Assembly (NCBI GenBank): GCA_002474345.1
Contig: DKQD01000008.1
Coordinates: 1-18,443, forward strand
Reading direction: 5' to 3'
Source of the DNA: Bacteriovoracaceae bacterium UBA7317
Lineage (GTDB): Bacteria > Bdellovibrionota > Bacteriovoracia > Bacteriovoracales > Bacteriovoracaceae
DNA length: 18,443 bases
Shown: positions 1-7,822 of the stretch, in pieces
Numbering within the stretch: the stretch's first letter is position 1
Layout of the letters: each line of letters starts with the position of its first letter
Position numbers and translations under genes: made by a program
The notes under the pieces: generated by a model
Told to the model about the DNA's origin: nothing
What the model saw: the letters and a program-made list of their open reading frames with translations, nothing else
The model's database searches: none

Positions 1-80
1 TTCTTCTTAGTTTTTTTCTTTGAGACTTTTTTAGCCACTTTCTTTTTAGTAGTTTTTTTCTTCGTTTTTTTCTTTGCCAT
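1..80 (-). CDS. Lysine-rich histone H1-like protein, N-terminal part (partial)
   Basis: The reading frame starts at the ATG complementary to 78-80 and is still open at the window edge, so only 26 residues are visible. It begins MAKKKTKKK and is almost entirely Lys with some Thr, Val, Ala and Ser. This composition is typical of bacterial histone H1-like or AlgP-like tails that bind DNA without sequence specificity and compact the nucleoid. A weak purine-rich ribosome site (GAGA) lies a few bases upstream. A 6-bp hairpin (99-104 with 109-114) sits in the probable leader. A basic N-terminal tail of another protein is also possible, because the rest cannot be seen. Confidence 0.6.
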   Translation of the reverse strand, partial: MAKKKTKKKTTKKKVAKKVSKKKTKK

Positions 81-397
81 AATATTCTCTTTTTTGAGGT
101 AGTTTCAGAACTACAAAATAATATAATTAAGTATATAAAGAATGATCGGCATATAGAATTATTTTTATTAGCTTAAAGTTATTTTTGATTAAAATTAGTT
201 TTTATTTGTAAATAGGGTTATTGGACTTTGGTAAGTTCTTGAGTTCCAAGGCTTCTTATTAATAATAAATTATAAATTATTTAATCTTTTAATTATATTT
301 TGAAGAACAAGTCCATTAGTGAGTTCAAGTTGCCAGGCAAGAATGGAAGGTAAATTGATTAATCGACTTAATTAGCTTTTTTTACATTTGAATTAGG
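81..397. other. Intergenic region, very AT-rich
   Basis: I see no credible gene here on either strand. The stretch should hold the promoter of the lysine-rich gene and the 3' end of the 45-residue gene's transcript. The only structure noticed is the small GTAGTT/AACTAC hairpin at 99-114 and a weak, imperfect inverted pair around TTGGACTT (about 220-230) and AAGTCCA (about 310-316). No convincing -35/-10 pair could be picked by eye. Confidence 0.5.
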
Positions 398-535
398 CTA
401 ACTTTTTAAGCTTTTCACAAAATTTTGCAGAATAGCGAGGTCTTTCACAGCGTCTTCATTACTCTTCTCTTCTTTTCTGTAAATTTTCGCCCACCAAATC
501 CAAGATTGAATAACCTCATAAGAGAATTTTTTCAT
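398..535 (-). CDS. Small protein of 45 residues, unknown function
   Basis: A short complete frame starts MKKFSYEVIQ and ends KSLKS followed by TAG. A GAGG ribosome site (complement of 543-546) lies 7 bases upstream of the ATG, the same spacing used by neighbouring genes, which is the main reason to call it real. The product has an aromatic, Trp-rich N-terminal third (S-W-I-W-W at residues 11-15) followed by a charged, probably helical second half. It has no signal peptide and no cysteine. It lies about 60 bases downstream of the CheY-like gene on the same strand and may be cotranscribed with it. I do not recognise the family. Confidence 0.55.
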   Translation of the reverse strand: MKKFSYEVIQSWIWWAKIYRKEEKSNEDAVKDLAILQNFVKSLKS

Positions 536-596
536 TCTTTGGCCTCACTTTTAAAAAAGTTTATATGATACTACTTTTTTTATTTACCGCGTATTT

Positions 597-995
597 TTAG
601 GTGCCTTTTGGTAAAGGCATTAAAACATTTGTAATCTTGCTTATTGCCATAAGAATGGTTGCAGGCTTAGCAGGTTTTAGTAACCATGCAGAAGCCTGAA
701 AGCTTTTAGCAACAGCTTTCATTTCTTCTGAGCACTCCGTAGAATAAATAACAAAGGGGAGAGAGCTATCTTCTTTTTTTTCCCTTAGTGCTTTTAGCAA
801 AGCGATTCCATCCATCTCTGGCATGTTTATGTCAGACAAAATAATATCTAGTTCATTATTGTTTTCGATGATTGTCAGAGCTTCAGAGCCGTTTTCTGCC
901 TCTAAAATATCAAAAAAATCCTCAGAGGCTTCGTTCAGTATTCGACAAAGCCTTAAGCGGCAACTGGCTGAATCATCTACAATTAATATTTTCAA
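597..995 (-). CDS. Stand-alone CheY-like response regulator receiver
   Basis: The 132-residue product is a single receiver domain with no output domain. The acidic pair is D7-D8, the likely phosphoacceptor is D55 in the segment LSDINMPEMDG, the switch Ser/Thr is at S85-T86, and the conserved Lys-Pro is K107-P108. It should be phosphorylated by a histidine kinase encoded elsewhere and act by protein-protein contact, as in CheY-type motility switches or phosphorelays. The start codon is TTG (complement of 993-995). A GGAG site (complement of 1003-1006) lies 7 bases upstream, and no ATG gives a better fit to the conserved receiver start MKILIVDD. It is divergent from sbcD. The family call is firm, but the pathway is not shown by the sequence. 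Confidence 0.9.
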   Translation of the reverse strand: MKILIVDDSASCRLRLCRILNEASEDFFDILEAENGSEALTIIENNNELDIILSDINMPEMDGIALLKALREKKEDSSLPFVIYSTECSEEMKAVAKSFQASAWLLKPAKPATILMAISKITNVLMPLPKGT

Positions 996-1053
996 ACTTA
1001 TGCTCCAAATTTGGATTATTAAATTATCTTAAGGCTTTTTTGATAATTGCCTG

Positions 1054-1065
1054 AGTATGCATACT
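1054..1065. repeat. Perfect 12-bp palindrome, possible operator
   Basis: AGTATGCATACT reads identically on both strands. It lies about 60 bases upstream of the receiver gene's TTG start, where a dimeric regulator could bind. Only one copy was noticed, so an operator role is inference. Confidence 0.35.
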
Positions 1066-1127
1066 TTGAAAAAGCATGAACAAAACTTGAAAGCTTTTTC
1101 AGACTCTGAGAACAAGATAAATTACAG

Positions 1128-1152
1128 AAACTAAATAATATTTATTTAGTTT
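1128..1152. repeat. Inverted repeat, 10-bp arms, 5-base loop
   Basis: AAACTAAATA is followed by a 5-base spacer and its exact reverse complement TATTTAGTTT. The stem is almost all A/T and is not followed by a clear T-run, so a terminator is unlikely. A protein-binding site or cruciform in the sbcD upstream region is possible. Confidence 0.45.
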
Positions 1153-1287
1153 AATCCTGCTTAAGTCCTAGTGAATATTAACTTCACATTGATTTTGTGC
1201 TAATCGATTGAGTTTTGAGTCCTTTTTATATTTTATAAATTAATCATGCAAAGGGTTAGTTTTTTTGAATGATATTTGGAGATTAGG

Positions 1288-2448
1288 ATGAAGTTTATAC
1301 ACACATCTGATTGGCATATAGGAAGGCTTTTCCACAATGTTAGTCTATTAGAAGACCAAATCTACGCCATAGATAAAATAAAGGAGCTGTCTAAAGACCA
1401 TAACATTGATGCTCTCGTTATATCTGGAGATATATACGACCGGGCCTTTCCTCCTTCAGACGCTGTTAATGCTCTTAATCATATTTTAGAAACCTTTATA
1501 ATTGAAATGAATATTCCGGTTATTATGATACCTGGAAACCACGATAGTTTAGAAAGATTAAACTTTGGATCCCGCTTTATGGCAAAAAAGGGACTCCATA
1601 TTTTAGGAAACCTGAGGGAAATCGATAGGCCAGTCTTAATAAAAAATAAAAAAGGAGAGGTTTGCCACTTCTATGGAATTCCTTATAATTCTCCCTCGGA
1701 AATAAAAGAAATCTATGGCACTGAAGTAAAAACCTACGACGATGCCCATCGATTCTTAATCAGTAAAATAAATGAGAATAGAAATCAAAACGAAAAGTCC
1801 ATCCCAAGTGTTCTATTAAGTCACTGCTTTATAAATAACGGCAAAGTGTCTGAGTCAGAAAGGTCATTATCCATAGGAGGTTCAGATAGAATCGGCTGGG
1901 AAACGCTTCAAGATTTTGATTATGTGGCCTTAGGGCATCTTCACAGTCCTCAAACTATAGGAGAGCAAAATCATATCCGTTATTCAGGTAGTTTGTTAAA
2001 GTACTCTTTTTCTGAATCCAAGCAAGAGAAGAGTGTTGTTCTTGTAGAAATTGGTGAAGACGGATTTGTCTCTGCAGAAAACCTTATTTATAGGCCCAAA
2101 AGAAATGTGAGAAAAATAAAAGGAAAGCTCCAAGACATTATTGAAAGGGGCAAAAATGATCCTTTTAAAGATGATTTTATCTTTTGTTTTCTAGAAGATA
2201 AGGGAGCCCTTTTAGACCCCATGGGAAAGCTAAGGGATATTTATCCAAATATCTTACAAATTGGTCGAAAGTCTTATCAAAGTAATACGGAATTAAAAAA
2301 TCAAGATTTGGAAGCGAAGGAAAGAAATGATTTGGATGTCATAAAAGATTTTTACTATCAGATTTTTGACGAAGAGATGCCTTCAAAAAAAATGGATTAC
2401 TTGAAAAATATTATTGATAAAGTCAATTCTGAAGGGGTTTCCTTATGA
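1288..2448 (+). CDS. sbcD: SbcD, exonuclease subunit of SbcCD (Mre11 type)
   Basis: The 386-residue product is a calcineurin-like metallophosphoesterase. With SbcC it forms the ATP-dependent nuclease that opens DNA hairpins and cleans protein-blocked or palindromic double-strand ends. Metal-site motifs are present in order: D8-W-H10, G-D48-I-Y-D, G-N84-H-D86, S-H179 and G-H217-L-H219. The start at 1288 is chosen because a GGAG site (1278-1281) lies 6 bases upstream and the protein then begins MKFIHTSDWH, as SbcD proteins do. An in-frame TTG at 1276 overlaps that ribosome site and is rejected. The gene overlaps sbcC by ATGA, which suggests translational coupling. Length is close to the E. coli protein. 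Confidence 0.96.
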   Translation: MKFIHTSDWHIGRLFHNVSLLEDQIYAIDKIKELSKDHNIDALVISGDIYDRAFPPSDAVNALNHILETFIIEMNIPVIMIPGNHDSLERLNFGSRFMAKKGLHILGNLREIDRPVLIKNKKGEVCHFYGIPYNSPSEIKEIYGTEVKTYDDAHRFLISKINENRNQNEKSIPSVLLSHCFINNGKVSESERSLSIGGSDRIGWETLQDFDYVALGHLHSPQTIGEQNHIRYSGSLLKYSFSESKQEKSVVLVEIGEDGFVSAENLIYRPKRNVRKIKGKLQDIIERGKNDPFKDDFIFCFLEDKGALLDPMGKLRDIYPNILQIGRKSYQSNTELKNQDLEAKERNDLDVIKDFYYQIFDEEMPSKKMDYLKNIIDKVNSEGVSL

Positions 2449-5400
2449 AGCTAATAAGTTTAAAAGTGAAGGCCTTTGGCCCTTTTAGGAATCAAGAAAT
2501 TATTGAATTTAATAAGTTGGGTGAAGATCCCCTTTTTTTAATTGATGGACCTACAGGTGCAGGAAAATCTTCAATCTTAAATGCTATTAGCTTTGCCTTG
2601 TATGGAGATCTGGCAGACAAAGATAGAAATAATGAGGGACTACGCTGTGACTTTTCAGATGATGATATTGAAACGTTGGTTACTTTAAAATTTCAACTAA
2701 GGGGAGTTATTTATCAAATTACTCGTTCCCCAACTCAAGTGGTAAGAAAAAAAGTCGGTGAGGGATTTAGAGAAAGACCCGGAGAGGCTGAACTATTAAA
2801 AATGGGGGAGAATGAGTTTGAGGTTTTAGTACCCAGGAAAATGAAAGAAGCAACAGAGAGAATTGAGCAAATTGTAGGTCTTGATAAAAATCAATTCACT
2901 CAAGTTATGGTTTTGCCGCAAGGTAAGTTTAGAGAATTACTCTTGGCTTCTTCAGATGAGAGACAAAAGATACTTTCGACTCTCTTTGGCACAAAAAGGT
3001 TTAAGGAGATTGAACTTCTTTTAAAGGAAAAGTCAAAAGAGATTATAAAAAAATATGAACACTATAAATCAAAGGTTGATAGTGTTCTTAAAAGTTTTGA
3101 TCTCAAATATAATGAGGTTGATAAACTTGATGAGCTTATTCAAGATGAGATAAAAAACCTTAAAATTTCAAAAGAAGAGAAAGATAAGGCCCAAAAAAAG
3201 AGAGAAGAATCGTCTAACAAGCTAGAGATCGCCAACAACATTCTTAAAACATTTTACCTTTTAGACCAAAAGAGAGAAGAATTTAGTAATTCTTTAGAGA
3301 AAAAGAAAAAAAATGAACTCATAAAAGAAAAAATTTTTGAAGCTGAAGAGGCAAGGAAAATTAAAATATCTTTTAATCGATATTCTGATTGCGAAAAAAA
3401 GATTTTAAGTGTTCAAAAAGATATTTCTTTCATTAAAATTGAAAGAAATAAAAGTAAACAGAAGCTAGAAGCCGCTAACTCCAATTTCCTAAAAGCTGAA
3501 GCATTGTTAAAAAAGAAAGATGCTTTTATTGCAAAAGGGGTGGAGCTCAATAGTTTTTTTGAAAAATCGACCGCTTTGGAAAATACATTTTTGAAATATA
3601 AGGAAATAAAGAAATCTTTAGAAATAGAAGAAGTTAACTATTTAAAATTAAGAAAAGAAAAAAAGAAAAATAGTGAAGAATTAAAAGATATAGAAAATGA
3701 AGTAAATAGTATAACTAATACTCTTTCACAAAAGGCTGAATTAGTAAAAAAAGAAAATGACCTTCAAGGAAAATTGACAAAAAAAAGAGAGTTAAATGAT
3801 TTAGAGGACATAAAGAATAAAAAAAAGCAATCATTGAGTCTATTAGAGGAGAACTTTTCCAAAATAAATGAAGGTTTAATAAAAGCTCAAGAAGAAGCTG
3901 ATCTGTTAGAGATGAATTGGCATAGCAATCAGGCTTCATTACTGGCAAAAAAATTAAAGAGAGGCGAACCTTGCCCTGTTTGTGGGAGCGAAGATCACCC
4001 AAGGCCATCTATTTCAAAAACTGAACTAGTGGACAAAGAAGTTGTTGAGGAAGCAAGAAAAAAGGAAAGGAACTTAATCAATGAAAAAAATAAAGCCGCT
4101 GTAGGGATCGGGAAAATAAAAACTTTAATTGAAAGAGTTCAGGAGCGTGAAGAACTTATTAAAAAAGAATTGGGTAGCGATTATAAGGAAGAGATTCCAT
4201 TTCTTGAACAAAAACTTGATTCAATAAAATGCACTTTAAACGAAGTCGAACAAAAAGGGCTTCGACTGAAAAAGATTATTGAAAAAAAAGAAAATCTTAA
4301 TCGAATTTATAATGAAAATGAAAGGTTAATATCAAATCTAAATGATAATGTTTTGCCACGATTAAAAGAAGAGTCGGTTAAATGGAAATATAATTTGGAC
4401 AGTATTAAGAAACTTTTGCCCGAAAAATACTATAACCTTATAGCATTGAAAGCAGATATAGAAAAAAATAAAAGACTTATAAGTGAAATTCAATTTCAAT
4501 ATGATAAATCAAAAAGAGAACAAGAAATCGCGAGTAAAAATTTTACAGCAATCTGTGAGAATTTAAAGTTGCGGGAAAAAGACCATAAAGTAAGCGAGGA
4601 AGAGCTTGAATTAGCATCGCTGGATTGGAGTACTGAATTTGAAAAAAGCCCTTTCAAGAAAAAAGAAGACTTTTTAAAGGCTTCTGAAAATATTCTAAAT
4701 TTAGATTTATGGAGAGAGGAAATCCAAAGCTTCGAAAAAAGCCTCAATACACTTAAAGGAGAGAAAGAAAGTCTTGAAAAACAATTAAGTGGCAAACACC
4801 GACCCAAAGTTTCTGAGCTTGAAGAAAACTATAGGCAATCCATTCATTGGTTTAATCAAAAAGAAACTTTATGGGTCAAAATAGAAGGCAAGAAAAAGAA
4901 ATTAGAAGAAGCCAAAAACATAGTTTTTGATTTGCAAAAAACAATTAAAGAAATTGAAGACAAAAGTGAGTTAGTTGGGACCCTTGCTGATATGGCTTCA
5001 GGAAAGCTAGGTCTGTCCAAAATTAGTTTAGAGAGGTTTGTATTAATGGACCTTCTTGACAGAGTTTTACAGGTTGCAAGCGAAAGGTTATATAAAATGA
5101 GCAAAGGTCAATACCGGCTAATTCGTTTGGATGGACAAAAGCAAAATAAGGTTGTTTCTGCTGGTTTGGATCTTGCTGTAGATGACTTTTATACAGGTAA
5201 ACAAAGGCCTGTTAAAACACTCTCTGGTGGTGAATCTTTCCTTGCCTCCTTATCTCTGGCATTGGCCTTATCAGATATTGTTCAAAGAAGATCTGGAGGC
5301 ATTCAAATAGAGACACTCTTTATTGATGAGGGGTTTGGTAGTTTGGATCCAGAGTCTCTACAATTGGCCATTGATACCCTTAAGGATTTACATACTTCTG

Positions 5401-5510
5401 GGCGCTCAATAGGGATTATTTCGCATGTCACTGAATTGAAGGATCAAATTCCTCTTCGGATTGATGTCAAAAATTCGCGTCGAGGAAGTGAGATAAGCCT
5501 TTCTATTTGA
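2445..5510 (+). CDS. sbcC: SbcC, ATPase subunit of SbcCD (Rad50 type)
   Basis: The 1021-residue SMC-like ATPase drives the SbcD nuclease. Walker A is GPTGAGKS at residues 35-42. A Q-loop region around VMVLPQGKF follows, then a long charged coiled coil. The zinc hook CPVC at residues 510-513 sits at almost exactly the midpoint, followed by a returning coiled coil. The ABC signature LSGGES is at 926-931 and Walker B with D961-E962 lies in LFIDEGFGSLD. The two ATPase halves meet when the coils fold back at the hook, and two hooks can share a zinc ion. Translation starts at an ATG overlapping the sbcD stop, with an AAGGGG site 7 bases upstream. All catalytic motifs are intact. Confidence 0.97.
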   Translation: MKLISLKVKAFGPFRNQEIIEFNKLGEDPLFLIDGPTGAGKSSILNAISFALYGDLADKDRNNEGLRCDFSDDDIETLVTLKFQLRGVIYQITRSPTQVVRKKVGEGFRERPGEAELLKMGENEFEVLVPRKMKEATERIEQIVGLDKNQFTQVMVLPQGKFRELLLASSDERQKILSTLFGTKRFKEIELLLKEKSKEIIKKYEHYKSKVDSVLKSFDLKYNEVDKLDELIQDEIKNLKISKEEKDKAQKKREESSNKLEIANNILKTFYLLDQKREEFSNSLEKKKKNELIKEKIFEAEEARKIKISFNRYSDCEKKILSVQKDISFIKIERNKSKQKLEAANSNFLKAEALLKKKDAFIAKGVELNSFFEKSTALENTFLKYKEIKKSLEIEEVNYLKLRKEKKKNSEELKDIENEVNSITNTLSQKAELVKKENDLQGKLTKKRELNDLEDIKNKKKQSLSLLEENFSKINEGLIKAQEEADLLEMNWHSNQASLLAKKLKRGEPCPVCGSEDHPRPSISKTELVDKEVVEEARKKERNLINEKNKAAVGIGKIKTLIERVQEREELIKKELGSDYKEEIPFLEQKLDSIKCTLNEVEQKGLRLKKIIEKKENLNRIYNENERLISNLNDNVLPRLKEESVKWKYNLDSIKKLLPEKYYNLIALKADIEKNKRLISEIQFQYDKSKREQEIASKNFTAICENLKLREKDHKVSEEELELASLDWSTEFEKSPFKKKEDFLKASENILNLDLWREEIQSFEKSLNTLKGEKESLEKQLSGKHRPKVSELEENYRQSIHWFNQKETLWVKIEGKKKKLEEAKNIVFDLQKTIKEIEDKSELVGTLADMASGKLGLSKISLERFVLMDLLDRVLQVASERLYKMSKGQYRLIRLDGQKQNKVVSAGLDLAVDDFYTGKQRPVKTLSGGESFLASLSLALALSDIVQRRSGGIQIETLFIDEGFGSLDPESLQLAIDTLKDLHTSGRSIGIISHVTELKDQIPLRIDVKNSRRGSEISLSI

Positions 5511-5521
5511 AATAGGAGCTA

Positions 5522-5550
5522 TTGGGTTAACTTTTCATCCCAACTTTTTT
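5522..5550 (+). terminator. Weak intrinsic terminator after sbcC
   Basis: TTGGG at 5522-5526 pairs with CCCAA at 5539-5543 around a 12-base loop, and is followed by C and six T at 5544-5550. The stem is short, so the terminator is plausible but weak. It lies in the short gap between convergent genes. Confidence 0.4.
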
Positions 5551-6193
5551 AAAACCTATAACCCACAGTAAACTTTAACCCAAGGGTTATTCCAGATCCA
5601 ACAGGATTTGCTATGGATCTCGTTTGTCCAGAAGAAGACTCTAGTTCGATTGTGCTCGCTCCTGAATAAAAAGTTAGTCCCGCTCCAGTCTGAACATTCA
5701 CCTTCTCCCATACCCATTGATATCCGTAGAGACCACCTAGTGTTAAGATTGATACAGACGATTCATAGTTTGTTGAGCTGTATGTTTCTTTTATAGAGAA
5801 TGTACCATAGTTCGCGTAGGCAGATCCAATCCATCCTTTCTTTTCTATATCGCCACTTGTTGCATAGACGGCTTCTGCTCCAAAAGAAAATGAACTTACC
5901 GTAGTTTCACCGACAGTTAATGAAAAGATAGAAAGGCTCGGTCCAGCGCTCAGGTCACTCCTTAATTTAAAGTCTGCTGTTCCCGAAATCGTACCTAACA
6001 GTAAATTAAGGGGAGAAATTCTAATATTATATAATTTTGGTGATGACCAATTAATTTTTTCCTTTTCTTTTGAGGGACCTTCTGTTTCCTTTTGATCTTC
6101 TTCGTTGCCTTTTTTGCCTTCTTGGTTTTCTTGGGCATAAGAAAAGTTTATTAAAAGGTTAAAAATTATAAAAACCCTAACTAAATTTTTCAC
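5549..6193 (-). CDS. Outer-membrane beta-barrel protein, small
   Basis: The 214-residue protein starts with a signal peptide (residues 1-20, likely cut after S-Y-A). A Glu/Lys-rich hydrophilic linker to about residue 49 follows. The rest alternates polar and hydrophobic residues as beta-strands do, is rich in Gly, Ser and Thr, has no cysteine, and ends in the aromatic residue of Y-R-F, the usual C-terminal signal for barrel insertion. About 8 strands would fit. The start is GTG (complement of 6191-6193), with an AAGAGG site 6 bases upstream. A specific family cannot be named. A role as a small porin-like or structural outer-membrane protein is inferred. It is convergent with sbcC. Confidence 0.75.
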   Translation of the reverse strand: MKNLVRVFIIFNLLINFSYAQENQEGKKGNEEDQKETEGPSKEKEKINWSSPKLYNIRISPLNLLLGTISGTADFKLRSDLSAGPSLSIFSLTVGETTVSSFSFGAEAVYATSGDIEKKGWIGSAYANYGTFSIKETYSSTNYESSVSILTLGGLYGYQWVWEKVNVQTGAGLTFYSGASTIELESSSGQTRSIANPVGSGITLGLKFTVGYRF

Positions 6194-6300
6194 AAGGAAC
6201 CTCTTAAAATTCTTATATATTTGCCAAAAAAAAATACTAAATAATAAAAAAATTAATGAGAAATATAGGAAACCTATCGTTATACTTTTCGCAAAGTTTA

Positions 6301-7128
6301 TTATTTTTTTAAAACATTCTTTTCCGATATATTTAGTCTTTTAATTTGTGATGAATCCGTACTATTCTTTCGAAAAAAAATCTCATAATCTTGATGGTTT
6401 GTCTTAATAAGTCTATCCCAAATAGTAAAATAATATCCGTAATTGCAGTTAAACTTTTGATGGTGTTGGTGGTGATGTGTAGTTGTTGTAAATATTTTTC
6501 CAAAAGGTGAATGAATAAACCAAGCTGGATATAACTCATGGCCTAGATGTCCTAAAATATTATAGGCAAAAGCAAATGTGAAAAAGATTAGAAGGGCCCC
6601 TTGATGGAGAGGAATTATTATAGCAAGTAAAGGATAAATACCAGCTTCTACGACGGCCTCTAAAGGGTGGAAAGCATAACTCGTTAAAGGTGTAGGATTT
6701 TTGGATAAGTGGTGAACCTTATGAAAATAAGGAAATAACTTTTTATTATGCATCAGATAATGTGTCCAATAAAAGTAAGTATCATGAATAAAGACCATAA
6801 CTGGTAATGAAAGAAACCACCACGCCCATCCATATTCGTCTACGTTCTTATAAAGCTGTGTCCATCCAGCTTTTTCCATCATATAAGTTAAAATGCCCAC
6901 AATGCCAAAAATAGAAATAGATAAAAAAGAATAAAATACATCTCTTTTATTTTGAGGAAGAGGTCTTTTACTCTTTGAAATCTCTAGTGGCTTAAGCCAA
7001 GTAGGGGGCCTATGAAAAAAAAGATAGTAGACCAAGCCGGCCATAAAAAAATATCTTATATAGTTTAGCCCTGCACTAAAAAAAACCGCTTCTGTTAATC
7101 CGTCCCAGTTTAATTGAAGAAAATTCAT
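6301..7128 (-). CDS. Sterol desaturase / fatty acid hydroxylase family membrane protein
   Basis: The 275-residue integral membrane protein belongs to the histidine-box di-iron oxygenases. Histidine clusters are visible at residues 115-127 (H-D-T-Y-F-Y-W-T-H, then M-H), 136-140 (HKVHH), 154 (F-H-P), 194-197 (HLGH) and 218-223 (HHHQHH), alternating with hydrophobic spans. The family inserts oxygen into or desaturates lipid substrates (sterols, carotenoids, fatty acids), and the substrate here is unknown. The start at 7128 is preferred over an in-frame ATG at 7158 because GAGGAG lies 5 bases upstream and the longer N-terminus is an unusual Arg/Cys-rich stretch. The gene is divergent from a TetR-family regulator 79 bases away, which probably controls it. 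Confidence 0.88.
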   Translation of the reverse strand: MNFLQLNWDGLTEAVFFSAGLNYIRYFFMAGLVYYLFFHRPPTWLKPLEISKSKRPLPQNKRDVFYSFLSISIFGIVGILTYMMEKAGWTQLYKNVDEYGWAWWFLSLPVMVFIHDTYFYWTHYLMHNKKLFPYFHKVHHLSKNPTPLTSYAFHPLEAVVEAGIYPLLAIIIPLHQGALLIFFTFAFAYNILGHLGHELYPAWFIHSPFGKIFTTTTHHHQHHQKFNCNYGYYFTIWDRLIKTNHQDYEIFFRKNSTDSSQIKRLNISEKNVLKK

Positions 7129-7207
7129 AATAACTCCTCGACAACATCTTGGCGGCATAATATGAATGATCTGTCAGTTTTACTAGTCGCATTGGAGTTC
7201 AGTTTTT
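7129..7207. promoter_or_regulatory. Divergent promoter region of desaturase-like gene and tetR
   Basis: This 79-base gap must contain both start regions and the probable TetR operator. I found no long perfect palindrome; ACTAGT is the only short one seen. The two ribosome sites are at its edges (complement of GAGGAG on the left, GGAG on the right). The operator could not be defined by eye. Confidence 0.45.
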
Positions 7208-7822
7208 ATGAAGCCCCTAAGTCCCCGTAAGCACCCAATTCAAGGCCGTTCAAGGCATACTGTGGATGCTGTTATTCAGGCCGCAGGTCAGGTTTTAGTT
7301 GCAGATGGTCTTCAAAAAACAACGACTCATGTCATCGCCAAAAGGGCCGGAGTTTCTGTTGGAACTCTTTATCAATATTTCCCAAATAAAGAGTCCGTTT
7401 TCATAGAACTTCAGCGCCGCTTTTCTAATTCATTATATGAAAATATTGAAGAGATGCTTCATACCCTTAGGACTTTACCATTAAAGGATGCGATTTCTCT
7501 TTTTGTTAAGGGCCTTATTTCCCATATTCAAAAAAGCCCCGAGACTTGGATGGCGCTTTTAGAGCATAGAAATCAATTCCTTCCAGAAGATGAAAAGGCC
7601 CTCCGTAACCACAAACTAAGGGCCCTTCTTGCTCAGCTTTTTTTTGAGAAAAGAGACGAATGTCATATTCAAAATTTCGAGTTTACTAGTTTTGTGCTTG
7701 TGAATGTTTGTGAATCTCTCACTCATAACGTTCTTTTGGAGTGTCCTCAAAACCTCAAAAATGGTGTATTGGAAAGTGAGCTGACTACTCTTTTGTCCCG
7801 CTATCTTTTGGGAGGGTTTTAG
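7208..7822 (+). CDS. TetR/AcrR family transcriptional regulator
   Basis: The 204-residue protein has the typical N-terminal helix-turn-helix at about residues 18-62, including IAKRAGVSVGTLYQYFPNK. A helical ligand-binding and dimer domain without recognisable sequence signature follows. The leader segment R-K-x-P-x-Q-x-R-S is common in this family. The start ATG has GGAG at 7194-7197, 10 bases upstream. It is transcribed away from the sterol desaturase-like gene, the classic arrangement for a repressor acting on its neighbour and itself. By eye the gene looks less AT-rich than its surroundings, which might reflect transfer but was not measured. Its 3' end overlaps the convergent hydrolase gene by 38 bases. 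Confidence 0.93.
   Translation: MKPLSPRKHPIQGRSRHTVDAVIQAAGQVLVADGLQKTTTHVIAKRAGVSVGTLYQYFPNKESVFIELQRRFSNSLYENIEEMLHTLRTLPLKDAISLFVKGLISHIQKSPETWMALLEHRNQFLPEDEKALRNHKLRALLAQLFFEKRDECHIQNFEFTSFVLVNVCESLTHNVLLECPQNLKNGVLESELTTLLSRYLLGGF

Larger units (their letters stand above)
996..1287. promoter_or_regulatory. Divergent intergenic region between receiver gene and sbcDC
   Basis: This stretch of about 290 bases must carry promoters for both directions. It contains a perfect 12-bp palindrome at 1054-1065 and a perfect 10-bp-arm inverted repeat at 1128-1152. TTGAGT hexamers at 1208-1213 and 1215-1220, followed by an AT-rich stretch around 1228-1240, could be part of the sbcD promoter, but the spacing is not ideal. 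No coding sequence is credible here. Confidence 0.4.

Noticed and set aside
1276..1287. Upstream TTG start for sbcD adding four residues
   Set aside because: The TTG overlaps the GGAG ribosome site that serves the ATG at 1288, and SbcD proteins begin MKFIHTSDWH.
2445..5510. SMC or other coiled-coil ATPase instead of SbcC
   Set aside because: The CPVC zinc hook at the midpoint and the ATGA overlap with sbcD identify it as SbcC/Rad50 type.
6265..6277. ATAGG-AAA-CCTAT hairpin as a terminator for the desaturase-like gene
   Set aside because: The stem has only five pairs and no T-run follows closely on the minus strand, so it was not listed.
7129..7158. Ten-residue longer N-terminus for the desaturase-like protein
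   Set aside because: The inner ATG has GAGGAG 5 bases upstream, which would lie inside the coding region if the outer start were used; the extra residues are Arg/Cys-rich and do not fit a membrane protein start.
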